In this document: piece by piece, positions 1 to 8,200 of the stretch
How the letters are laid out: each line of letters opens with the position of its first letter
Numbering within the stretch: the first letter of the stretch is position 1
NCBI RefSeq assembly: GCF_029623955.1
Contig: NZ_JARSBP010000004.1
Span: 434,001-498,000, forward strand
Direction: 5' to 3'
DNA from: Mycobacterium sp. 236(2023)
GTDB lineage: Bacteria > Actinomycetota > Actinomycetes > Mycobacteriales > Mycobacteriaceae
DNA length: 64,000 bases
Notes under the pieces: model-generated
What the model saw: the letters and a program-made list of their open reading frames with translations, nothing else
Databases searched by the model: none
Told to the model about the DNA's origin: nothing
Translations under genes and position numbers: made by a program

Positions 1-708
1 GGCGAGCGCGTCCAGACCGAGGGCACGCAGCGGTTCCAGCAGCGGCAGGTTCTCGCGCCGGATCAGCACGTAGGTGGTGTTGCCCTCTTTCCACACCAGC
101 TTCTCGGCGCCGAGGTCGATGTTGTTGTAGCCGGGGATGTGGAAGAAGGCGAAGCCGGCCAACGCGTTGGCTAGCGCGAGCACGTTGCGCGGGTCGGTCG
201 GGAAGTCGGCCGCGCCGTCGTACTCGATGGCGATGTCGAGCACCTCGTACTCGGTGTCCGGTGTGGGCTCGACGAAGGTGGACCGGATGCCGCCGTACTT
301 GCGCTTCGGGTTGGCCGCGAGCACGAACGACAGGTCCTCCGCGGCGGGTGCGCCCGGCGTGCCTGCGTTCTCCTCGAGCCAGTGGGTCGCGATGGTCGCC
401 CCTTGTGAGAAGCCCACCACCACCGTCGGCGGTGCCGTCGTGCCCATCGCCGCTTTCAGTGCCCGCAGTCCGTCTTCCTCGGCCCCTTCGGACACCCCGG
501 AGTTGTAGTCGACGGACGTGCACGAGTTACCCGACGAATCGGAGCAGAAAGATCCCTGGAAGATCTCGTCCATCTCCCAGTCGATCTTGCCGCCGAATGT
601 ATAGCCCGTGACCGTCAGGACATTTGCTGCCAGAGCATTCGGGGTTGGCGTCGACAGCGTCATCGCAGCAACTGAAGCGGCGCCGACCACAGCGAGCGCT
701 CCGCGCAT
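1..708 (-). CDS. Secreted PE-PPE-domain-type serine hydrolase (3' end cut by window)
   Basis: The visible 236 codons start at the ATG at 706-708 and run off the left edge. A signal peptide is likely (hydrophobic residues 3-19, small residues up to about 28). A nucleophile elbow GFSQG lies at about residues 99-103 (Ser101), and the following text resembles the alpha/beta-hydrolase fold that in mycobacteria is often joined to PE or PPE domains. No PE or PPE domain precedes it, so this is a free-standing exported version. Cys55 and Cys63 could form a disulfide. The substrate is unknown; family members act on lipid esters. A cutinase-like or lipase role is the main alternative. The start is supported by a leader peptide directly after it; the ribosome site (AGGAC) is weak. 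Confidence 0.7.
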   Translation of the reverse strand, partial: MRGALAVVGAASVAAMTLSTPTPNALAANVLTVTGYTFGGKIDWEMDEIFQGSFCSDSSGNSCTSVDYNSGVSEGAEEDGLRALKAAMGTTAPPTVVVGFSQGATIATHWLEENAGTPGAPAAEDLSFVLAANPKRKYGGIRSTFVEPTPDTEYEVLDIAIEYDGAADFPTDPRNVLALANALAGFAFFHIPGYNNIDLGAEKLVWKEGNTTYVLIRRENLPLLEPLRALGLDALA

Positions 709-1038
709 GTTCAGGTCCTAACGTCGGGAGTCCAGCAACGCTGGAAGTCGGGTGGTCCAGGCGAGATGAGATTAGTGGACGGCCGTCAATCTCACAATAT
801 TTAGCGAGAACTCGTGACTCCCCACGAAAACCGTGCGTACAGGCTATAAGCCGGGACCGGATTCGGGCAGCAGGTCCTGTCTCGGTCCACCGATGGGACG
901 ACCCCGCCCATGCAACACGTCCAGCGAACCTTTGCGCAACTATTGACGGCCAGGTCAAAGACGATTGCTTGCGTTTGCTGTACATTTGCTCGCCGATTTC
1001 AGCGCGGTAATCGTCGTCATCGTCAAAACTGTTGTCTC
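709..1038. other. Intergenic region with two inverted repeats
   Basis: This 330 bp gap lies upstream of the secreted hydrolase and downstream of the TetR gene. I see no convincing gene; the open frames crossing it have no ribosome site or family resemblance. It holds TGAGATT at 767-773 paired with AATCTCA at 788-794 around a GACGGCCGTC core, and the dyad TTGACGGCCAGGTCAA at 943-958. These may belong to the hydrolase promoter or end the TetR transcript; neither is proven. Confidence 0.4.
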
Positions 1039-1695
1039 CTAGCCACTTTGGGGCAGTGGGACATTCTCGGTGCGGGTGCCGGCGAGCAGGCCCATCGAGG
1101 CGAACTTGAGCCCGCTGCGCAGCTCGTCGAGGCTGATCGGGTCGTCGGACTCGATGTAGCGGAGGGTCGTCGCGACCGCCATGTTGAAGAACAACCACGC
1201 CAGGGCGCGTGCGCTCAGCTCGTCGCGGTACTGATCTCGGTAGTGGCCCATGTGCAAGGTGGCCATCGCCAGGAGTGTGGCGTTGAGCCCGGAGATGTTC
1301 TCGAATGTGCGTACATGGTCGGGGCGTTCGGCGAGGTACCGGATCAGTCGGCGGTTGGCGATCGTGAAGTCGATGAGGATGTCGATCGAGGACTGCATCG
1401 CTATCTCGGGTGCATCGAGCGTCACCGATCTCAGCATGTCCTCGATCGCTGGGGCCTGCTGGGCTGCCAGCCGCTCGATCGCGGCGTTGACGATCTCTTC
1501 TTTGTTGGTGAAGTACTGGTAGATGGATCCCTTGCTGATGCCTGCCGTGTCGGCGATGAGATTGGTCGTCACCTGCTCAGGGTCGGTTTTCAGGAGCAGG
1601 CCGGCCGCCGTGGACACAATTTTTGCGACCATCTCACGGGATCTTTCTTGCTGGGGCAACTTGCGGCGAGCTGAACTGCGCTTTTCGCCAACCAT
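1039..1695 (-). CDS. TetR-family transcriptional regulator
   Basis: 218 aa. The N-terminal helix-turn-helix is clear at about residues 38-62 (IADTAGISKGSIYQYFTNKEE), preceded by a basic leader. The rest is the variable, all-helical ligand-binding part, so the inducer cannot be read from sequence. It is divergent from the MpaB-type oxygenase gene across only 56 bp, and the usual arrangement is that such a TetR represses its neighbour and itself. Two direct near-copies of GCGACTTG/GCGACCTTG at 1720-1738 in the shared promoter are candidate binding half-sites. Confidence 0.85.
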   Translation of the reverse strand: MVGEKRSSARRKLPQQERSREMVAKIVSTAAGLLLKTDPEQVTTNLIADTAGISKGSIYQYFTNKEEIVNAAIERLAAQQAPAIEDMLRSVTLDAPEIAMQSSIDILIDFTIANRRLIRYLAERPDHVRTFENISGLNATLLAMATLHMGHYRDQYRDELSARALAWLFFNMAVATTLRYIESDDPISLDELRSGLKFASMGLLAGTRTENVPLPQSG

Positions 1696-1719
1696 TGTGC
1701 TCCCTCGACGCGACTTGAA

Positions 1720-1751
1720 TGCGACCTTGGAGTCATATTAGCTTCGCGGCC
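1720..1751 (+). promoter_or_regulatory. Candidate promoter of the MpaB-type gene
   Basis: TATTAG at 1736-1741 looks like a mycobacterial -10 hexamer, only 10 bases before the ATG at 1752, so the mRNA may be leaderless or nearly so. No good ribosome site is present, which fits. Two near-identical GCGACYTTG-like blocks overlap the -35 area and could be the operator of the divergent TetR protein. Confidence 0.35.
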
Positions 1752-2708
1752 ATGACCGCCACCGATGACACCGTGCTCGACGACGCCGTTGCGCTGATCG
1801 ACGACGCCCCCGCCGAACTCGTCCCGCTGGACTCGCTGACCGCAGAACACACCGGCCGATGGACCTTCCTGATCGTCGACGGCGCCGCATTCATGATGCA
1901 GGCGATGGAGCCGGTGATCGCCGAGGTGACCGGTCGGTATTCGGCGGCTTTCCAAGGGGATCCGGGCGGCCGGGCGATCCGCTCCATCGATTCCGTGCTG
2001 CGGTGGACCTACGGCGGGACCGAGGCCGTCGCCGAGGGCAACCGGGTCCGCGCGATGCACAAGCCGATCACGATGAAGAGCGCCGTCACCGGTAAGCAGA
2101 TCAGCGCGCTGAACACCCAGTCCTACCAATGGGTGATCGCCACCGGATACATCGTCACGGCCCAAGGCGGACCACTGCTGATCGGCCGCGAGTTCACCGA
2201 GTCCGAGAAGGTCGAACTCCTGCGTGACAACCGTAGGCTCGCCCGCCTGCTGCACGTGCCGATGCGGGGCTACCCGGAGACCGTCGCCGAGATGGACGAG
2301 TACTTCGAATCGTGGATCGACAAGCTGGAAGCGACGCCGCAGGCGCTGCAATTGATCGAGGAGATGAAGGCAGGAAAGGCGGACCTGCCGGCGTCGCTGC
2401 CGAAGGTGCTGCACCCACTGGCCCGAGCCGCGGCCCGGCCGGGGATCCGGCTCAACTATCTCTCGATCGTCGGACTGCTCGATCCGCGGCTACGCGCCAA
2501 GCTCGGCGTCACGTGGAGTGCCGAGGAGCAGCGGCAACTCGACCGGATCTACCGTGTGATCCGCACCGCCTACCGCGTCCTGCCCGACCGGCTGACCTAC
2601 TTCCCGCTGGCCTATCACGCCCGCAAGCACCACCAGTGCCTGGAGAAGATGAAGGAACGGCAGAAGAAGTCGTATGCCTACAAGGTGCCGGGCGCGATCA
2701 AGCCTTAG
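1752..2708 (+). CDS. MpaB-type oxygenase family protein (DUF2236)
   Basis: 318 aa. The sequence resembles the DUF2236 family, which includes the MpaB-type oxygenase and latex-clearing-protein relatives. Typical signs are the RAMHKPI stretch with a conserved His at about residue 102 and the QWVIATGYIV helix that follows. Family members are thought to bind haem and cleave or oxidise hydrophobic substrates, but most mycobacterial copies are uncharacterised. The ATG at 1752 is preferred over the upstream in-frame start at 1719 because the extension overlaps the promoter. No signal peptide is visible. Control by the divergent TetR protein is likely. The stop codon lies inside the first copy of the 26 bp tandem repeat. 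Confidence 0.75.
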   Translation: MTATDDTVLDDAVALIDDAPAELVPLDSLTAEHTGRWTFLIVDGAAFMMQAMEPVIAEVTGRYSAAFQGDPGGRAIRSIDSVLRWTYGGTEAVAEGNRVRAMHKPITMKSAVTGKQISALNTQSYQWVIATGYIVTAQGGPLLIGREFTESEKVELLRDNRRLARLLHVPMRGYPETVAEMDEYFESWIDKLEATPQALQLIEEMKAGKADLPASLPKVLHPLARAAARPGIRLNYLSIVGLLDPRLRAKLGVTWSAEEQRQLDRIYRVIRTAYRVLPDRLTYFPLAYHARKHHQCLEKMKERQKKSYAYKVPGAIKP

Positions 2709-2836
2709 GCCCTGAGCCGGAGGCGAAACATCAGGCCCTGAGCCGGAGGCGAAACATCAGGCCCTGAGCCGGAGGCGAAACATCAGGCCCTGAGCCGGAG
2801 GCGAAACATCAGGCCCTGAGCCGGAGGCGAAACATC
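2707..2836. repeat. Five perfect tandem copies of a 26 bp unit
   Basis: Copies lie at 2707-2732, 2733-2758, 2759-2784, 2785-2810 and 2811-2836. Each begins AGGCCCTGAG and ends GGCGAAACATC, and the five copies are identical. The array spans exactly from the stop codon of the MpaB-type gene to the stop codon of the convergent ripD gene. A short stem (GCCCT with AGGC) can form inside each unit, but there is no T-run, so it is not a classical terminator. Perfect identity suggests recent expansion, as in VNTR/MIRU-like loci. Confidence 0.97.
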
Positions 2837-3461
2837 AAGCGATGATGCGCACCAGGTACGGCGTCATGTCCTTGGTGCGGACCGGCGATACCGCGACACC
2901 GGCGTCGGTGGTCTCCACCATCTGGCCGTTGCCGACGAACAGCGCGACGCTCTGCGTGCCCTCGGGGCCGAAGAAGATCAGGTCACCGGGCAATGCCATG
3001 CCCGGGGCCACCTTCTGGCCGACCTTGTACATCTCGCCCGACGAGCGCGGCAGCTTCACGCCGACGCCCGCGAAGGCGTAGACCATCAGACCCGATGCGT
3101 CGAATCCGACGACCTCGATGCGCGGGGCGGGCGTCGGTGCTGACGGGAACGACGGCACTGCGGTATCGGCGTCGACACCAGGCAGGTTCAGCCCCGGCGT
3201 CACCTGCAGTGACTGGGCATCGATCGCGGCCTGATCCGGCACGGCGGGGTCGGCTTCGGGCGCCGCGACAGTGCCCTTGCTGGGCCCCGAAGCGCCGCCG
3301 CCGCCGTAGGCGAACGGCACGCCGCGCTGCGACAGCGCCCGTGCGATGACCGCCTCGACCGCCTTCTGGTTGGTCGCCGACCGCGCGGGCTGAGCCATCG
3401 CCAAGCCCGGCGTCGCCAGCAACAGGGCGATACCGATGACCAAGACCAAGACGCGTCGCAT
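2835..3461 (-). CDS. ripD: RipD-like non-catalytic NlpC/P60 cell-wall protein
   Basis: 208 aa with a signal peptide (residues 1-24, ending AMA). After a variable linker (about 55-110) comes an NlpC/P60-like domain, but the active-site Cys is replaced (FDASGL, Ala122) and the position of the catalytic His is Ser171 (QSVALFVG). The same loss defines M. tuberculosis RipD, known to bind peptidoglycan without cutting it. The ATG at 3461 is chosen because a GGGAAG ribosome site sits just before it and the signal peptide begins there; an upstream in-frame start at 3512 adds 17 unlikely residues. The probable role is peptidoglycan binding or scaffolding at the cell wall. Confidence 0.88.
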   Translation of the reverse strand: MRRVLVLVIGIALLLATPGLAMAQPARSATNQKAVEAVIARALSQRGVPFAYGGGGASGPSKGTVAAPEADPAVPDQAAIDAQSLQVTPGLNLPGVDADTAVPSFPSAPTPAPRIEVVGFDASGLMVYAFAGVGVKLPRSSGEMYKVGQKVAPGMALPGDLIFFGPEGTQSVALFVGNGQMVETTDAGVAVSPVRTKDMTPYLVRIIA

Positions 3462-3543
3462 TGCACTTCCCGCTTTCCGCAAGCCAGCGCCTTGTGTCGA
3501 CGCTGGTCTCATTGATTAACAACAGTCACTATGACAACTTCTA

Positions 3544-3560
3544 CACCACTTGAAGTGGTG
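3544..3560. promoter_or_regulatory. 17 bp perfect dyad upstream of ripD
   Basis: CACCACTTGAAGTGGTG is an 8+1+8 palindrome in the 196 bp gap between tpx and ripD, about 85 bases upstream of the ripD start. It may be a regulator-binding site for ripD or part of the end of the tpx transcript. No poly-T follows in the direction of tpx transcription, so an operator is somewhat more likely. Confidence 0.5.
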
Positions 3561-3657
3561 AAATTCCGTCGTCGCAGGACGCTGGATCAAGGAGATGCGG
3601 GAACGGGATCGAACGGTGACCTACACCGGCGCGTCGCCCTCTAGGGTGTGTCGCCCG

Positions 3658-4155
3658 TCACGAACCGAGGGCGGCCAATGCGGCGTCGTAATCGGGCTCC
3701 TGGCCGATCTCGGGCACCAGTTCGGTGTAGGCGACATTGCCGTCCGCACCGATCACCACGACCGCCCGGCCGAGCAGGCCGGCCATCGGACCGTCGACGA
3801 TCGTGATGCCGTAGTCCTCGCCGAAGCTGTCGCGGAACGCCGACGCCGTCGTCACGTTCTCGATGTCCTCTGCGCCGCAGAAACGCTTCTGCGCGAACGG
3901 CAGATCCTTCGACACACACAGCACAGTCACGCCACCGGAGGCCGCCGACTCATTGAACTTCCGCACGCTGGCCGAGCACACCGGGGTGTCCACCGACGGG
4001 AAGATGTTGAGCAGCAGGGGCTTACCGCGGAACTGGTCGTCGCCGACCGTGCCGAGATCGGTTCCCGTGAGAGCGAAGCCGGGTGCTGCAGATCCGACCG
4101 AGGGCAGTTCGCCGATGGTGTTGATCGGGTTTCCACGCAAAGTTATCTGTGCCAT
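3658..4155 (-). CDS. tpx: Thiol peroxidase
   Basis: 165 aa, the usual length for mycobacterial Tpx. Tpx is an atypical 2-Cys peroxiredoxin that reduces H2O2 and organic peroxides using thioredoxin, in the cytoplasm. The peroxidatic Cys60 lies in PSVDTPVC, the resolving Cys93 in AQKRFC, and Cys80 is also kept. The start at 4155 (MAQITLRG) matches the family; an in-frame ATG three codons earlier (4164) is less likely. The gene follows a DUF899 redox gene on the same strand after 43 bp, so the two probably form an operon for peroxide or thiol stress. Confidence 0.96.
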   Translation of the reverse strand: MAQITLRGNPINTIGELPSVGSAAPGFALTGTDLGTVGDDQFRGKPLLLNIFPSVDTPVCSASVRKFNESAASGGVTVLCVSKDLPFAQKRFCGAEDIENVTTASAFRDSFGEDYGITIVDGPMAGLLGRAVVVIGADGNVAYTELVPEIGQEPDYDAALAALGS

Positions 4156-4198
4156 GGGCACCATCCTGCCAAGCGGGGTCGCACCCGTCGCGGCGGGG

Positions 4199-4882
4199 CT
4201 AGGGGCCGTAGAGGCGCGCGACGTCCGGCGAGTCCAGCCACTTCGAGTACGTCGGGCTCTTCGGCCAGCCCTCCGGCGAGTCCTGCCACTCCTCCTGACG
4301 GCCGAACGGAAGCACGTCGACCAACGGGAACGTGTAGCTCAGCTGTTCGGTCCCTCGTCCGTTGGTGTGCCACGTCCGGTAGACGGTGTCGCCGTCACGC
4401 AGGAACACGTTCATCCCGAAACCCGTGCCCGGAGCAGCGTCGACGTCTGCGGCGAACGGGCTTTCCGACGACGAATACCACTCCATCAGGTTGCCGACCT
4501 TGTCCCGGTAGGCCAGCGCCTCCCCGATCGGACCCGCCGTCACGATCACGAACTTCGCGTCGTAGTTGGCCAGGAAATCCAGCCGCGCGAACTGGCTCGT
4601 GTAACCGGTGCAGCCACCGCACTGCCACTCCGCGCCGTCGTTCCACATGTGGTTGTAGACGATCAACTGTGAGCGGCCGTCGAAGATGTCGACCAGCCGG
4701 ACGGGGCCGTCCGCGCCGGTCAGGGTGTAGTCCGGCATCTCCACCATGGGCAGGCGCCGCCGCTGCGCGGCGATCGCGTCGAGCTCCCGTGTTGCAGCCT
4801 TCTCACGCTTGCGGAGTTCGTCGAGGGCCGCGCGCCAGGTCTGCGCGTCGACGACAGGCGGCGTCACAGTCGTATCGGTCAT
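4199..4882 (-). CDS. DUF899 family, thioredoxin-like protein
   Basis: 227 aa, cytoplasmic. The pattern (N-terminal LRKREKAATRELDAIAAQRRRLP helix, then IVYNHMWNDGAEWQCGGCTGY) is typical of DUF899, a thioredoxin-fold family of unknown reaction. The CGGC motif at about residues 93-96 would be the redox-active pair. The start at 4882 is supported by a GGAGG ribosome site a few bases upstream; 26 more in-frame codons exist but lack one. It is co-directional with and 43 bp upstream of tpx, suggesting a shared function in thiol or peroxide chemistry. The gene is divergent from tenA. Confidence 0.85.
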   Translation of the reverse strand: MTDTTVTPPVVDAQTWRAALDELRKREKAATRELDAIAAQRRRLPMVEMPDYTLTGADGPVRLVDIFDGRSQLIVYNHMWNDGAEWQCGGCTGYTSQFARLDFLANYDAKFVIVTAGPIGEALAYRDKVGNLMEWYSSSESPFAADVDAAPGTGFGMNVFLRDGDTVYRTWHTNGRGTEQLSYTFPLVDVLPFGRQEEWQDSPEGWPKSPTYSKWLDSPDVARLYGP

Positions 4883-4985
4883 TAGAGTCACCCTCCGGCA
4901 GGTAGTTCGGCTTGGTCGTTGTATTGACTTCGTCTTCTTATTGACCGGCCGGGCCCCCAATACTCATCGCGGAAAGGAACATCGA

Positions 4986-5684
4986 ATGCCCGTGGCACCG
5001 CGCATCGGTCCCCGACAGCAGGGCACCTGGACGACCTCGCTGTGGGACGAGATCGGCCCGATCTTCGACGCGATCCTGGCGCATCCGTTCATCGGGGGCC
5101 TGACCGACGGCAGCCTGGCACCGGATGTGTTCGCCGGCTACGTCGCACAGGACGTGCACTACCTGCGCACCTACGCGCGTGCGCTGGCCGTTGTCGCGGC
5201 CAAGGCGCCGACGCTGGCCGACACCGCGATGTTCGCCAGGCACGCCGCCGAGGTGTTCGACGTCGAACTGTCGCTGCACAGCGAGCTGCTGCCCGCCCTG
5301 GGGCTGTCGACGGAAGCCGTCGACGCCGCGCCGGTGTCGCCGACGACGCAGGCCTACAACAGCTATCTCCTCGCCACCGGCTACGACGGAACCTTCGCCG
5401 ATGGCCTCGCCGCGGTACTCCCCTGCTACTGGATCTACGCCGAGGTGGGAGCCGAACTTCTCCAGCGCGGTTCGACCGACCCCCGCTATCAGCGCTGGAT
5501 CGACAGCTACGGCGGTGACGAGTTCGCAGCCACCGTCACCGAGGTGCTGACGCTGGCAGACCGGATCGGCCCCACCCTCACCGCCGCCGACGAGGCCACC
5601 GCCCGTGCCCATTTCGTGACGACATCCCGCTACGAGTGGATGTTCTTCGACGCCGCCCACCGCCGCGAGGCCTGGCCGGTCTGA
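4986..5684 (+). CDS. tenA: TenA/thiaminase II family protein
   Basis: 232 aa, all-helical haem-oxygenase-like fold. TenA enzymes hydrolyse aminopyrimidines in thiamine salvage or cleave thiamine. The PCYWIYAEVG motif with Cys147, the usual nucleophile of the Cys-containing class, is present, as are DxxYL near residue 56 and acidic residues before it. The ATG at 4986 follows a GGAAAGGAAC ribosome site. It lies 62 bp upstream of urc1 on the same strand and probably opens the tenA-urc1-urc4-upp operon. No thiamine genes or TPP riboswitch are visible nearby, so a role in pyrimidine breakdown rather than thiamine salvage should be considered. Confidence 0.88.
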   Translation: MPVAPRIGPRQQGTWTTSLWDEIGPIFDAILAHPFIGGLTDGSLAPDVFAGYVAQDVHYLRTYARALAVVAAKAPTLADTAMFARHAAEVFDVELSLHSELLPALGLSTEAVDAAPVSPTTQAYNSYLLATGYDGTFADGLAAVLPCYWIYAEVGAELLQRGSTDPRYQRWIDSYGGDEFAATVTEVLTLADRIGPTLTAADEATARAHFVTTSRYEWMFFDAAHRREAWPV

Positions 5685-5746
5685 TCAGCCCGGCACGGCG
5701 ACAGACACGGGGCTATGCTGGCGGATTCCTTCGAGCGAGGAGGGGT

Positions 5747-6979
5747 ATGGCCGGCGGGCACATCAGACTGACGTCCCACAGCGGCGGCATCGACGCACCC
5801 GAACTGCACTGGGGCGCGCCCACACCCGAGGCGCGAGGCCCCGTCGTCGGGACGACCACCAAGCGCGCCGACCGCAACGTCGTCGGCACCCACAGCGGCG
5901 CGTACGGCGTCTACCGGGCGCTCGCCGTCGCCGCGGGCAAGCTGTCCCGCGAGCATCGCGCCGACCTGACCAACACCTCACCGACCGACGACTTCGGCCC
6001 GCACCCCCAATGGTCTGACCCCGAAGCGATCGTCAGCCTCGACCCGTGGGGCGCGATGGTCGCCGACGTCTTCGCCCGCGAGATCGCCGCAGGCGTCGAC
6101 ATCCGCCCGACCATCGCGGTCACCAAAGCGCAGGTGATCCTGCCCGAAGTCCACGACGCGATCGCGAAAGCACGGCTGACACCCGACGGTTCGGTGCTTC
6201 TCGACACCGGTGCTGCCCAGGTGACCAAGGCGGCCATCGAACCCGTCTGGTATCTGCCCGGCGTCGCTGCGCGGTTCGGCTGCAGCGAAACCGACTTGCG
6301 CCGAGTACTTTTCGAAGAGACCGGCGGGATGTATCCCGAACTGGTGACGCGTTCGGACCTCGATGTGTTCCTACCCCCCATCGGCGGGCAGACGATCTAC
6401 ATCTTCGGCGATCCGCGCGACCTCGCCGACCCGTCGGTGGAGCTGACCGCCCGCGTGCACGACGAGTGCAACGGCTCCGACGTGTTCGGCTCCGACATCT
6501 GCACGTGCCGGCCGTATCTGACCCATGCGATCGAGGAATGCATCCAGGGCGCCCAGCGTGGCGGCGTCGGCCTGGTCGCCTACTCCCGCAAGGAAGGGCG
6601 GGCGCTCGGCGAGGTGACGAAATTCCTCGTCTACAACGCCCGCAAGCGTCAGGTCGGCGGCGACACGGCAGATCAGTACTTCGCCCGCACCGAATGTGTG
6701 GCCGGTGTCCAGGACATGAGGTTCCAAGAACTCATGCCGGATGTGTTGCACTGGTTGGGAATCCGCAAGATCCACCGCTTCGTGTCGATGAGCAACATGA
6801 AGTACGACGCGATCACCGGATCGGGAATCGAGGTCGGCGAGCGCGTCTCGATCCCCGACGAGCTGATCCCGGCCGACGCCCAGGTGGAGATCGACGCGAA
6901 GATGGCGGCCGGTTACTACACGCCCGGCGAGGTGCCCGATGTCGACGAGCTGAAGAAGGCCAAGGGCCGACGGTTATGA
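5747..6979 (+). CDS. urc1: URC1-type GTP cyclohydrolase II-like protein (uracil catabolism)
   Basis: 410 aa, about twice the length of RibA-type GTP cyclohydrolase II. The C-terminal half carries the three-cysteine zinc motif (DECNGSDVFGSDICTC, near residues 242-257) and a changed RKEGRALGE loop where RibA has RQEGRGIG. The N-terminal ~200 residues are typical of the URC1 branch. In the URC pathway, known from yeasts and some bacteria, this protein is required to open the uracil ring at the nucleotide level. The ATG at 5747 has a strong GAGGAGGGG ribosome site. The stop overlaps the urc4 start (ATGA), so the two are translationally coupled. An ordinary riboflavin role is unlikely given the neighbours. 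Confidence 0.88.
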   Translation: MAGGHIRLTSHSGGIDAPELHWGAPTPEARGPVVGTTTKRADRNVVGTHSGAYGVYRALAVAAGKLSREHRADLTNTSPTDDFGPHPQWSDPEAIVSLDPWGAMVADVFAREIAAGVDIRPTIAVTKAQVILPEVHDAIAKARLTPDGSVLLDTGAAQVTKAAIEPVWYLPGVAARFGCSETDLRRVLFEETGGMYPELVTRSDLDVFLPPIGGQTIYIFGDPRDLADPSVELTARVHDECNGSDVFGSDICTCRPYLTHAIEECIQGAQRGGVGLVAYSRKEGRALGEVTKFLVYNARKRQVGGDTADQYFARTECVAGVQDMRFQELMPDVLHWLGIRKIHRFVSMSNMKYDAITGSGIEVGERVSIPDELIPADAQVEIDAKMAAGYYTPGEVPDVDELKKAKGRRL

Positions 6980-8199
6980 CATCGCCTGCCGAGGCGGCAG
7001 CGGAGTTGCGCACCACGGCTGCCATCCGCGAGCGTTCGGTTGCGCTGCTCGAGCGCGCCCGCCGCGGCGAATCGTCGTGGTTCACGGTCGACGACGCTGC
7101 ACTCGACGGTGCGGCCGCCGAGGTCGCGACCATCACCCGGGACCGCTTCCCGAACCTGGACATCCCGTATCACAGCAGGTGGCGCCACTTTGAGGTCGGC
7201 GGAGTCGACCGCAAGGCCGAGCTGGACACGCTGCTCGGCTCCGCGGATGCCACCGAGCGCGCGCGGTCGATGATCGACCTGACGGTCATCAGCGTCCTGC
7301 TCGACGCCGGCGCGGGCGCGGACTGGGGATACGTCGAGACGCGGGGCGACTCCCGCGCGACGTTCGCCCGCTCGGAAGGGCTCGGCGTCGCCAGCTGGCA
7401 CGGGTTCGTCTCCGGCGCGTTCTCCAGTGACCCCGGCCGGCCGTTGCAGGCCGACGCGGACGGCCTGCGGGCGCTGACCGGCGACCGCCTCGCGGCGATG
7501 TTCCAGGTCACCGCCGACAACCCCTTGGTCGGCCTGGGCGGCCGGCTGCGCCTGCTCCACCGGCTGGGTGACGCGCTGTCGGCGCAGCCCGACGTGTTCA
7601 GTGACCACCCCAGGCCCGGCGCGCTGTTCGACGCGCTGGCGGCGTCCGGCACCGTGCGCGCCGACCACATCCTCACCCGCGTGCTGGCATCGTTCGCGCC
7701 GATCTGGCCGTCGCGCAACATGATCGGCGACGTCGCGGTCGGCGACTGCTGGCGCCACGACGCGGTGCCTGGGCCCGGTCTCACCGCGGGTTGGATGCCG
7801 TTCCACAAGCTGTCGCAGTGGCTGACGTACTCACTGATCGAACCCTTCGTGTGGGCAGGCGTCGACGTGCAGGACATCGACGCACTGACCGGCCTGCCCG
7901 AGTACCGCAACGGGGGCCTTCTCCTCGACAGCGGCGTGCTGGGGCTTCGCGACCCGTCGGCGGCCGGTCAGACATGGGACCCGGGCCACGAGTTGGTCGT
8001 CGAGTGGCGGGCGCTGACGGTGGCGTTGCTCGACGAGCTCGCACCGCTGGTGCGCGACAAGCTGGGTGTCGACGAGCAGAAAATGCCACTGGCGTGCGTG
8101 CTGGAGGGCGGCACGTGGAATGCCGGGCGCGTTCTGGCGCAGCGCCTGCGCGGGGGCCTGCCACCCCTGTCGATCACCAGTGACGGGACGGTTTTCTGA
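6976..8199 (+). CDS. urc4: URC4/DUF1688 family protein (uracil catabolism)
   Basis: 407 aa. The whole protein fits the DUF1688 (URC4/Urg3) family: the SSWFTVDDAALD start, the DIPYHSRWRHFEVGG stretch, the ATFARSEGLGVASWHGF block and the GGTWNAGR end. Its reaction is not known, but in yeast it is essential for uracil use through the URC pathway together with URC1 and uracil phosphoribosyltransferase. No signal peptide or membrane segment. It overlaps urc1 by 4 bases and is followed by upp after one base, so all three are surely co-expressed. Confidence 0.9.
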   Translation: MTSPAEAAAELRTTAAIRERSVALLERARRGESSWFTVDDAALDGAAAEVATITRDRFPNLDIPYHSRWRHFEVGGVDRKAELDTLLGSADATERARSMIDLTVISVLLDAGAGADWGYVETRGDSRATFARSEGLGVASWHGFVSGAFSSDPGRPLQADADGLRALTGDRLAAMFQVTADNPLVGLGGRLRLLHRLGDALSAQPDVFSDHPRPGALFDALAASGTVRADHILTRVLASFAPIWPSRNMIGDVAVGDCWRHDAVPGPGLTAGWMPFHKLSQWLTYSLIEPFVWAGVDVQDIDALTGLPEYRNGGLLLDSGVLGLRDPSAAGQTWDPGHELVVEWRALTVALLDELAPLVRDKLGVDEQKMPLACVLEGGTWNAGRVLAQRLRGGLPPLSITSDGTVF

Positions 8200-8200
8200 C

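Noticed and set aside
2707..2836. CRISPR array
   Set aside because: The 26 bp units follow each other without spacers and no cas genes are present.
5685..5746. Riboswitch between tenA and urc1, or a TPP riboswitch before tenA
   Set aside because: The gaps (62 bp and about 100 bp) hold no recognisable thi-box or other conserved aptamer sequence.
5747..6979. Riboflavin-pathway RibA
   Set aside because: The double length, changed active-site loop and tight linkage to urc4 and upp point to URC1 instead.
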